Origin: an uncultured Thalassolituus sp.
GTDB taxonomy: Bacteria; Pseudomonadota; Gammaproteobacteria; Pseudomonadales; Oceanobacteraceae
Assembly: GCA_913054055.1 (NCBI GenBank)
Contig: CAJXIT010000023.1
Span: 1 to 17,685 of the forward strand
DNA: 17,685 nt
Reading direction: 5' to 3'
Shown: piece after piece, positions 7,614-14,171 of the stretch
How the letters are laid out: each line of letters begins with the position of its first letter
How positions within the stretch are numbered: position 1 is the stretch's first letter
The notes under the pieces: model-generated
What the model saw: only the letters and a program-made list of their open reading frames with translations
Database searches by the model: none
Told to the model about the DNA's origin: nothing
Translations under genes and position numbers: made by a program

Positions 7614-8996
7614 CTATTTTTTTGAAAATTGTTTGCGGGCGTATTCACGAATACGGTTGCGATAATGTTCTAATGTTTGCGGCGTTAAGTCACTATGACT
7701 TTCGTCATATAAGTTAGCATTAAAGTTTCTAGCAAATACCAATGCCACTTCTGCCATGGCATCAAACGCGGCCATTGGATCCTCTGGTCCAGGTAAGCTC
7801 ATGAACATGCTAATGCCCTTGGTTTCCATAGTATCGATTGTGTTTAAATCAAAGGTACCAGGGGTAAGCGCATCCACCACACTAAATTGAATTTTGCCTT
7901 GGGCGTTTTCTTTTTCAAAGCGGTGAAAGATATCCATTTCACCATGTCGCATATCACAAACTTTTAAGATGTGGTGTAAGTCAGCCCCCTTTAATAAAGG
8001 CTGGCTTTCTTTTAACACGTTAATCACAAAAATCTCTTCTGCTGCTGGCCTTTCGGAAAGCTTTCCACCGACCACAATTGTGGCTGCTTTAGGGGCTTTT
8101 TCAGACACGGCCTGATCAACTTGGTCGACACCAAAGTGCTCTACATCATCTATGCTAAATGATTCGAAATCAGGTTCTGACTCAACAGCTATAATGGGTT
8201 CTTCATTAAGTGTTTGCTGTACAAATTCAGGCAAATGCATTTCTTGCTGCACAGGTGGATTTGGGTCCACTTCACCGCCTAGCTCAACAGGCTCCATTAA
8301 AACGGGCACAGCCTCTGGTACGTCTTCCAACGGAATGGTTTTAGGCTCTTCGGTTTGAGATTGCTCTATTTCACGGCGTCGAGATTCAACTTCCGCTTTT
8401 GATGGTTGATTTGTATGCACTTTTCTTGGGTGGGGAGCCGGTTTTATTGTAGCAGCAGGAGTCGGCTCAGTGGATTCATTCACACTAAAGCTTTCAAGTA
8501 CTTCAAGCTCAGGTTCAACTTTATTTGTACTGGACTGCGCAGAGTGCAAAAGAGTATCCACCTTATCAACAATAAGAGGAGCACTATCATTTAGTTCGGT
8601 ATCAACATCACTCTCAGGTAAGGACTCGGACACCATTTCAGTGGGTACACTATCACCAAGACTGGCGTCACCATGTTTAGCTTCAGCATAACTGACTGAG
8701 TCTGTTGAATAATCACTCTCTACTTTAGAATGATCGGATTTTGATGTGAATTTTTCTGGAGCATCGGTGACAAATGAATCTTTAACCAAGTCATCTGCTA
8801 TTTCAAATTCGCGAAAGTTGGTTTCGCTCAATCCATCATCGATGGGCAATTCTGACGTCAAAACATCAGCATTTAATACATCATCTTCAAATTGATTTGA
8901 GCGTGCTTGACGCACTTTTTTTATGCCATCTACTACAATAAACAAGATGACGATCAAACCAACCACGAGGATAAAGCTATGTAAATTAATATCCAT
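7614..8996 (-). CDS. zipA: Cell division protein ZipA
   Basis: Inner-membrane protein that binds the C-terminal tail of FtsZ, tethers the Z-ring and supports septum assembly. A single N-terminal helix (about residues 7-23) is followed by a basic KKVRQAR patch, a long acidic, Ser/Glu/Val/Pro-rich linker (about 35-310), and the globular FtsZ-binding domain (about 318-455). That domain is recognisable from GEMDIFHRFEKENAQGK, ALTPGTFDLNTID, GISMFMSLPGPEDP and the closing LTPQTLEHYRNRIREY. The 460 residues exceed the 328 of E. coli, all in the linker. The ATG has only a weak GAAG upstream. Located between smc and ligA as in pseudomonads; the 65-bp gap to smc suggests co-transcription. Confidence 0.96.
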   Translation of the reverse strand: MDINLHSFILVVGLIVILFIVVDGIKKVRQARSNQFEDDVLNADVLTSELPIDDGLSETNFREFEIADDLVKDSFVTDAPEKFTSKSDHSKVESDYSTDSVSYAEAKHGDASLGDSVPTEMVSESLPESDVDTELNDSAPLIVDKVDTLLHSAQSSTNKVEPELEVLESFSVNESTEPTPAATIKPAPHPRKVHTNQPSKAEVESRRREIEQSQTEEPKTIPLEDVPEAVPVLMEPVELGGEVDPNPPVQQEMHLPEFVQQTLNEEPIIAVESEPDFESFSIDDVEHFGVDQVDQAVSEKAPKAATIVVGGKLSERPAAEEIFVINVLKESQPLLKGADLHHILKVCDMRHGEMDIFHRFEKENAQGKIQFSVVDALTPGTFDLNTIDTMETKGISMFMSLPGPEDPMAAFDAMAEVALVFARNFNANLYDESHSDLTPQTLEHYRNRIREYARKQFSKK

Positions 8997-9061
8997 GGTT
9001 TAATACTTCATATTATTACTTGGCAATTTGCCAATATTAAATTCTTAGCACGGACCTAACG

Positions 9062-12000
9062 TTATTCAGTTAAGCCAATGGCTTCGTCCATATTCACAGA
9101 AACAATTCGAGACACACCTGGCTCATGCATGGTAACACCCATTAATTGCTGAGCCATTTCCATGGCAATCTTGTTATGTGAAATATAAATAAACTGTACT
9201 TGCTCACTCATGGCTTCAACCAAGCGAGCATAACGACCTACGTTAGCATCATCCAATGGTGCATCAACCTCATCCAACATACAGAAAGGCGCCGGTTTCA
9301 AACGGAATATAGAGAATACTAAAGCAATGGCCGTTAACGCTTTTTCACCACCAGATAATAGGTGAATGGTGCTGTTTTTCTTACCCGGTGGGCGAGCCAT
9401 AATGGCCACACCTGTATCCAGTAAATCATCACCTGTTAATTCTAAGTAAGCATGACCACCGCCGAATACTTTCGGGAATAATTCTTTTAAGCCAGCGTTA
9501 ACCTTATCAAATGTTTCTTTAAATCGAGTACGGGTTTCCATATCAATTTTACGAATGGCATTTTCTAATGTTTCTAACGCTTTTTCTAAATCTTCGTTTT
9601 GCTGATCCAGATATTCTTTACGTTCTGATTGGGTTTTATACTCATCAATGGCGGCAAGGTTAATGGCACCTAAACGTGTAATGCGTTGCTGAATTTGTTC
9701 AAGTTCACGCTGACATGCTTCTATAGAAGCGTCTTCTGCCAGGGTTTCCACCACTTCGTCCAACGCAACTTCCGCTTCGGTCAATTGCTCTTCAATACCG
9801 GTTCTACGAGTATGAATGGTTTGATACTGCATACGCGTTGATTCTAATTTAGAGCGAACTGCTTGTGCTTTTTGCTCCAGCTCTTGACGCTTGAGCTCAA
9901 CATCACGAATTTCATGTTCGATGGTTTCTTTTTTCTTACGAGATGCTTTCATCAACTCTTCAACGTCTAAGCGTTGCTGCATCATTTCTTCGTATTGCAT
10001 CTTAAGCTCTTCGACCGGAGAATCGCCCTGATCTTGTTGCTCTAATAATTGTGCTTTACGTTCTTCTAACTTTTGCTTCTGAGTATTATGACGGCCAATG
10101 GCGTCAAGCAAAGACTGCTTTTGGTGCTGGAAAGTTTGAACTTTTAGTTGCTGTTGGTGAGCATGATCTTTTTGATGGCGCGCACGATGACGTGCTTGAT
10201 CTAACGATTCACGGCATACATCACGTTTTTCTAACAACAGCTCACGCTCATCACTGAAACGCTCCATGTCTTCAAGTGCTGTTTGCCATTGAATCTTAGC
10301 TTCTTCTAAGCTTTCAACTTCCACTTCTTTGTGTTCTTTTTGCTCGTCAATTTCGCCTTGCAATTGATTGCGGCGATTAACTTGCTGTTCAAGACGAACT
10401 TTTTCAGCATGAATCGTAGACTTATGATCGGCTAATGATTGTGCCGCTTGGTTCACTTCTCGCTGAGCCGTATCACGTTGCTGCTCTAGGGTATTAATGC
10501 GCATTGAGGTGGATTCTAATTCCACTTCTAGCTCTTCAACTAGCGCATCTAAATCATCTTCTTTTACGATTAATTCTTCTAACTCTTGTTTACGGGCCAA
10601 CACACCTGATTGGTCTTCACCGGCTCGTTTTACTCGGATCCAGCTTGCACCTAACCAAATACCTTCAGGAGTAATAATACTTTGATCCGCTTGTAAATTT
10701 TTACGCTGAGTTAATGCGGATGCTAAATCATCAGCACATAAGATTTGATTTAACCAGTTGGCATTTAAACCAGAGACTTTACTGGCCAAACTGCCAGCTT
10801 GTGCAGCTGCACTGCCAGACTCTTCAATCAAAGTCATTTGACCTTGCTTAAGGTGAGTAAGACGCTCTGCAAATTGCTCAATATTCGGTACAACCACTGA
10901 CTGTAATTGTTCAGCTAATACGGTTTCGACAGCGGTTTCCCAACCACTTTCGACGGTTAATTTATCCGCTAATCGTTTATTCTGATGGATTTGATTTGAC
11001 TGCAACCAGCGACCGCTTTCACTGTCGGTGCCCAATGCGGCTTGCTGTAACGCTTCTAAAGAAGCTTTACGGCCCATGGCACTTTGCAATTGAGTACGGG
11101 ACTCACTCAACTGTTGAGATAACTGCTGTTGTTTATCACGTTCTTCTTCAACCGTTACTTGAAACTTAGCCGCATCTTGCTGCTGTTGCTCTAGCTGTAA
11201 TTCTTTTTCTTCAAGCTGCTCGTCTAACATCAACAACTGCTCTTCAGCTTCTTCGCCAATTTGCAGGTTGATCATCTCATGCTGCAGTCGCTCTAAACGC
11301 TGTGCAATTCGTGAAATGTTATTTTCAAAATGTTGAATTTGAGACTTACTAACATCGGCGATTCGTTGAGGCTCTGCACTATCTTGGTTGTATTTATCCC
11401 AATCAGCTTGCCACACCTGCATGGCTTCTTCTGCTGCCATCAATACTTCTTGACTGGCTTCTTCTTGTTCACTGACAGATTCGGACTCTGGCTCAACCGC
11501 CAGCAGCTCTTCTTCAATGCCTTCTAAAGACAGTTCGTCTTCTTGAAGAGACATGGTAATTTCTTCCATACCAATGGCCACTTCTTGTAGATCATTATCC
11601 AATTGTAAAGAGCGCTGCGATTGAAATTGAATATTTTGTTCTAAGCGCCCTAAGCTGCCACCGATTTCATAAAATTGAGCCTGAACTTTTTCAAATTCGT
11701 CGGTCAAATCAACCAGTACAATGCGCTTTTCTTCATTACCCGCATCGTCTTGAACTTGTGTGGTCAGTACTTCTTCTAAAGCTAATTCTTGCTCGGCAAT
11801 CACTTGATTGATTTGGCTTAGCTCAAGATCCATTTCGCTCCAACGCATGGCCAACAATTGGGCACGGGTTTGACGCTCATCTTCTTTGAAGTTTTTGTAT
11901 TTTTCTGCCGCTTCAGCCTGACGTTGAAGGCGGTTAATTTGACGACCTAGCTCTTCACGAATATCGGTTAAGCGTTCTAGGTTTTCTGTGGTACGGCGAA

Positions 12001-12550
12001 TGCGGTTTTCAGTTTCGCGACGACGTTCTTTGTACTTAGAAATACCAGCGGCTTCTTCAATGTAAACACGCAGCTCTTCTGGTTTGGACTCTATCAGTTT
12101 TGAAATCATGCCCTGTTCAATGATGGCATAACTGCGTGGGCCTAAACCGGTACCTAAAAATAAATCGGTCACATCACGACGACGACATTTAGTACCATTA
12201 AGGTAATAAATAGACTGTCCGTCACGGGTTACTTTACGCTTTAAAGAAATTTCATTGTACTGAGCGTACTCGCCTTTTAATTTACCTTCTGAGTTATCAA
12301 ACACCAGTTCGATACTTGCTTGCCCCACTGGTTTACGACCAGTTGAGCCGTTAAAGATAACATCCGTCATGGCGTCGCCACGAAGGTTTTTAGCAGAGCT
12401 TTCACCCATTACCCAGCGAACAGCATCAATGGTATTGGATTTACCACAGCCGTTAGGGCCTACAATACAGGTTAAGTTTGTAGGAAATGGAATTTTGGTT
12501 GGATCGACAAAGGATTTAAATCCTGCCAACTTAATCGACTTAAGTCGCAC
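9062..12550 (-). CDS. smc: Chromosome segregation/condensin subunit Smc
   Basis: ATPase of the Smc-ScpAB condensin, which organises and separates the nucleoid; scpA and scpB are not in this window. The N-terminal ATPase half has Walker A GPNGCGKSN at 31-39 and YAIIEQGMIS in the Q/D-loop region (141-150). Coiled coil spans about 165-510, the hinge about 515-650, and return coiled coil about 655-990. The C-terminal half has signature LSGGEKALTA (from 1065) and Walker B CMLDEVDAPLDD (about 1090-1101), followed by the switch His in YISHNK. The 1162 residues are full length. The start is GTG with AGGGG six bases upstream, 21 bp after gntR. The hinge end lacks the usual GG motif. Confidence 0.98.
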   Translation of the reverse strand: MRLKSIKLAGFKSFVDPTKIPFPTNLTCIVGPNGCGKSNTIDAVRWVMGESSAKNLRGDAMTDVIFNGSTGRKPVGQASIELVFDNSEGKLKGEYAQYNEISLKRKVTRDGQSIYYLNGTKCRRRDVTDLFLGTGLGPRSYAIIEQGMISKLIESKPEELRVYIEEAAGISKYKERRRETENRIRRTTENLERLTDIREELGRQINRLQRQAEAAEKYKNFKEDERQTRAQLLAMRWSEMDLELSQINQVIAEQELALEEVLTTQVQDDAGNEEKRIVLVDLTDEFEKVQAQFYEIGGSLGRLEQNIQFQSQRSLQLDNDLQEVAIGMEEITMSLQEDELSLEGIEEELLAVEPESESVSEQEEASQEVLMAAEEAMQVWQADWDKYNQDSAEPQRIADVSKSQIQHFENNISRIAQRLERLQHEMINLQIGEEAEEQLLMLDEQLEEKELQLEQQQQDAAKFQVTVEEERDKQQQLSQQLSESRTQLQSAMGRKASLEALQQAALGTDSESGRWLQSNQIHQNKRLADKLTVESGWETAVETVLAEQLQSVVVPNIEQFAERLTHLKQGQMTLIEESGSAAAQAGSLASKVSGLNANWLNQILCADDLASALTQRKNLQADQSIITPEGIWLGASWIRVKRAGEDQSGVLARKQELEELIVKEDDLDALVEELEVELESTSMRINTLEQQRDTAQREVNQAAQSLADHKSTIHAEKVRLEQQVNRRNQLQGEIDEQKEHKEVEVESLEEAKIQWQTALEDMERFSDERELLLEKRDVCRESLDQARHRARHQKDHAHQQQLKVQTFQHQKQSLLDAIGRHNTQKQKLEERKAQLLEQQDQGDSPVEELKMQYEEMMQQRLDVEELMKASRKKKETIEHEIRDVELKRQELEQKAQAVRSKLESTRMQYQTIHTRRTGIEEQLTEAEVALDEVVETLAEDASIEACQRELEQIQQRITRLGAINLAAIDEYKTQSERKEYLDQQNEDLEKALETLENAIRKIDMETRTRFKETFDKVNAGLKELFPKVFGGGHAYLELTGDDLLDTGVAIMARPPGKKNSTIHLLSGGEKALTAIALVFSIFRLKPAPFCMLDEVDAPLDDANVGRYARLVEAMSEQVQFIYISHNKIAMEMAQQLMGVTMHEPGVSRIVSVNMDEAIGLTE

Positions 12551-12571
12551 ACTTCGCCCCTTTTTTTATTA

Positions 12572-13234
12572 TTAGTGCTCTAGGGCATCCATCATGATGC
12601 TTAACAAATGATCGCCATAATCGTTCATGGCTTGCTCAACTTTCACAACATCTCGCTTAACAACACCTTCAAGCAATTGCCCAAAGAATGTAATGCTGTA
12701 TGCCAATGCTGTGGGGTCTGCCATTAGAGCCATGTGATAGGCGCGATGAATAGCAGGCTGTAAGTCTTCGAGAATGCTTTCTAGATAGGGATTTTCAACA
12801 ATTGGGTATGTCATGCGCATTAGATCAAAGCCTGCCACCACAACACGCTGTGCCGCTTCTGGGTCGGAGCTATTGGCAATGCCTCGAATCTTTTGAAGTT
12901 GCTCGATCAATGGATCAAGCTGACCTGGCTGCCACACTTGCGAAACTTTTGAAGCAAGGGTGATTAACAAGGTAATGTATGTTTCGTATAGCGCTTTTAC
13001 TTTCGCTTTGTTGATCTCGGCAACCATTGCACCGCGACGAGGTAAAATATCAATCAAATGACGGCTTTCTAAAATCAGTAAAGCTTCACGAACACTGCCG
13101 CGGCTCACTTCTAGATCGGTCGCCACTTTAAGCTCTTGAATACGCTCTTTAGACTGTAATTTACCCGAAATGATTTGCTCGCCAATGTGCTGGGCGATTT
13201 GCTCCGATAAACTCTCTGGTGCTTTAAAGCTCAT
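12572..13234 (-). CDS. GntR-family (FCD/FadR subfamily) transcriptional regulator
   Basis: DNA-binding regulator. The N-terminal winged helix-turn-helix (about 8-75) contains LEVSRGSVREALLILE (41-56) and the wing DILPRRGAMV (62-71). The all-helical C-terminal FCD domain (about 77-215) normally binds an organic acid through a metal. Here the usual ligands are mostly absent: the His of the FH motif is Asp137, and the second His position appears to be Phe184; only His209 near the end remains. Such a protein may bind a different ligand or none. First gene of the smc-zipA-ligA unit, a placement also seen in Pseudomonas. AGGG lies four bases before the ATG. Effector and targets unknown; self-regulation is plausible given palindromes upstream. 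Confidence 0.9.
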   Translation of the reverse strand: MSFKAPESLSEQIAQHIGEQIISGKLQSKERIQELKVATDLEVSRGSVREALLILESRHLIDILPRRGAMVAEINKAKVKALYETYITLLITLASKVSQVWQPGQLDPLIEQLQKIRGIANSSDPEAAQRVVVAGFDLMRMTYPIVENPYLESILEDLQPAIHRAYHMALMADPTALAYSITFFGQLLEGVVKRDVVKVEQAMNDYGDHLLSIMMDALEH

Positions 13235-13294
13235 GCGGCCCTAAGTCCTGTACAAAATACCAACAATTACAACCCTGTATGTGCGAAATAGGGC

Positions 13295-13323
13295 TAATTA
13301 ATCCGGTAGTGTACACATATCAA
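13295..13323 (-). promoter_or_regulatory. Candidate gntR-smc operon promoter with operator-like palindrome
   Basis: Read on the minus strand, TTGATA (5 of 6 to the -35 consensus, 13318-13323) stands 17 bases from TAATTA (a poor -10, 13295-13300). The perfect palindrome GTGTACAC (13309-13316) sits in the spacer, where a bound repressor would block RNA polymerase. The same eight bases recur at 13396-13403. The palindrome is seen; its role as an operator is inferred. Confidence 0.3.
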
Positions 13324-13326
13324 TGG

Positions 13327-13348
13327 CGCTTGACCATGTTTCCAAGCG
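13327..13348. repeat. Inverted repeat CGCTTG-N10-CAAGCG
   Basis: Six-base perfect arms with a ten-base spacer, in the gap between gntR and hsp20. Could be a protein-binding site (arm centres 16 bases apart) or chance. No neighbouring U-tract. Confidence 0.3.
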
Positions 13349-13375
13349 TCAGTTTGGCCACCCTTTCATGCTCTA

Positions 13376-13400
13376 TACACACCGATAAAACCGGTGTGTA
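13376..13400. repeat. Inverted repeat downstream of hsp20, operator or weak terminator
   Basis: Perfect nine-base arms (TACACACCG/CGGTGTGTA) around a seven-base loop, ending 22 bases beyond the hsp20 stop. As RNA on the minus strand it forms a stable hairpin but is followed by TAGAGCATG rather than a run of U, so it is not a standard intrinsic terminator. Its right arm overlaps the second GTGTACAC copy (13396-13403). Confidence 0.5.
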
Positions 13401-13422
13401 CACTTATTGAGCAAGGTGACCA

Positions 13423-13860
13423 TCAGGATATTTTCACATCCACTTGCTTAGGCTTCTTTGCTTCTTCTTTGGGGATATCAATTTCTAGCACGCCATCCTG
13501 AAAGTTTGCCTCTACTGTCTCATTACTGACATTATCTGGCAGTGAAAAGCTGCGACTAAACGAGCCATAACTGCGCTCAATACGATGCACCTTTTTGCTT
13601 TGCTCTTCGTGCTTGCTTTCACGCTGGCCGCTTAGGGTGAGTACACCATCATGCACAGAGACCTTGATGTTTTCTTTTTTGACGCCGGGCAGTTCCGCAT
13701 GAATGTGAAATGCCCCTTGAGTTTCAGAGACATCAACACTTGGATACCAGTCAGAGCGTGTAATGCCTTCTGCCCTTGCAATGCTTCGCTCTGGATTTGA
13801 ACGATATCGATCCAATACGGCTTCCATTTCACGGAATGGGTCCCAAGTAGATAGCTTCAT
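13423..13860 (-). CDS. Hsp20 family small heat-shock protein
   Basis: ATP-independent chaperone that forms oligomers and holds unfolding proteins in a refoldable state in the cytoplasm. The N-terminal arm opens with KLSTWDPFREMEAVLDRY. The alpha-crystallin domain (about 37-135) shows YPSVDVSETQGAF, AELPGVKKENIKVSV, GVLTLSGQRE and the closing FQDGVLEIDIPKEE. The C-terminal tail has a short hydrophobic X-V-X-V/I pattern (QVDVKI) equivalent to the IxI motif used in assembly. 145 residues is normal. It resembles the general bacterial Hsp20 class with a WDPF start more than E. coli IbpA/IbpB. GAGGG lies seven bases before the ATG. Probably monocistronic; it is followed by 188 bp of palindromes. 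Confidence 0.95.
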   Translation of the reverse strand: MKLSTWDPFREMEAVLDRYRSNPERSIARAEGITRSDWYPSVDVSETQGAFHIHAELPGVKKENIKVSVHDGVLTLSGQRESKHEEQSKKVHRIERSYGSFSRSFSLPDNVSNETVEANFQDGVLEIDIPKEEAKKPKQVDVKIS

Positions 13861-13894
13861 GATATTTCCCTCTTAGTGGATTCGTTAAACATTT

Positions 13895-13914
13895 AGGTAC
13901 GATTATGGGTACCT
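13895..13914. repeat. Inverted repeat AGGTAC-N8-GTACCT in the hsp20 leader
   Basis: Six-base perfect arms 35 bases before the hsp20 ATG. As RNA the hairpin can be extended by AAAC pairing with GUUU across a four-base bulge. It does not cover the GAGGG ribosome site, so it does not look like a classic RNA thermometer; an operator or stabilising hairpin is possible. Confidence 0.4.
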
Positions 13915-13936
13915 GTTTCAACTTCTACACCTCCAT

Positions 13937-13963
13937 TCTTGGTGCTGTTTCATGACTTTCAAG
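13937..13963 (-). promoter_or_regulatory. Candidate heat-shock (sigma-32) promoter of hsp20
   Basis: On the minus strand CTTGAAA (13957-13963) is an exact match to the sigma-32 -35 consensus. Twelve bases on, CACCAAGA (13937-13944) is a partial match to CCCCATnT. Spacing fits and hsp20 genes are usual members of this regulon, but the -10 match is poor. Confidence 0.4.
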
Positions 13964-14100
13964 CATCGAATATCAAGCAATTTCAGCTATTTTGATTTAG
14001 ATCAAAATTCTTCAAAAAACCCTATTAATCAAGGCTAAACCGGAATTAATAGCACTCATTTTGCAGTGGGTATGATCACTTATATTTCAACCACCATAAA

Positions 14101-14138
14101 TAAAAAAAGCCCCGCTTTTTTTAGAAAAAGCAGGGCTT
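14101..14138 (-). terminator. Intrinsic terminator of acs
   Basis: Read on the minus strand, 14-base arms (14107-14120 and 14125-14138) with a single mismatch and a four-base loop form a strong hairpin with core GCCCTGC/GCGGGGC, followed by a run of five U and further U-rich sequence. It begins 33 bases after the acs stop. Confidence 0.9.
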
Positions 14139-14171
14139 AAAGATATCGCCATTAGGCTAAGTTTAACGGGG

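Larger units (their letters stand above)
13861..14171. other. 311-bp gap between hsp20 and acs
   Basis: On the minus strand this holds the acs terminator (14101-14138), an AT-rich stretch with no recognisable element (about 13965-14100), the candidate heat-shock promoter and the hsp20 leader with an inverted repeat. One short frame with a strong ribosome site (TTG at 13921) is discussed as a finding. No conserved gene or RNA family is recognised. Confidence 0.6.

Noticed and set aside
13376..13400. Inverted repeat as the intrinsic terminator of hsp20
   Set aside because: The stem is strong but no run of U follows on the minus strand, so I kept it as an inverted repeat of uncertain role.
13861..13914. 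FourU or ROSE-type RNA thermometer before hsp20
   Set aside because: No U-rich or complementary segment was found that would pair with the GAGGG ribosome site; the visible hairpin lies upstream of it.
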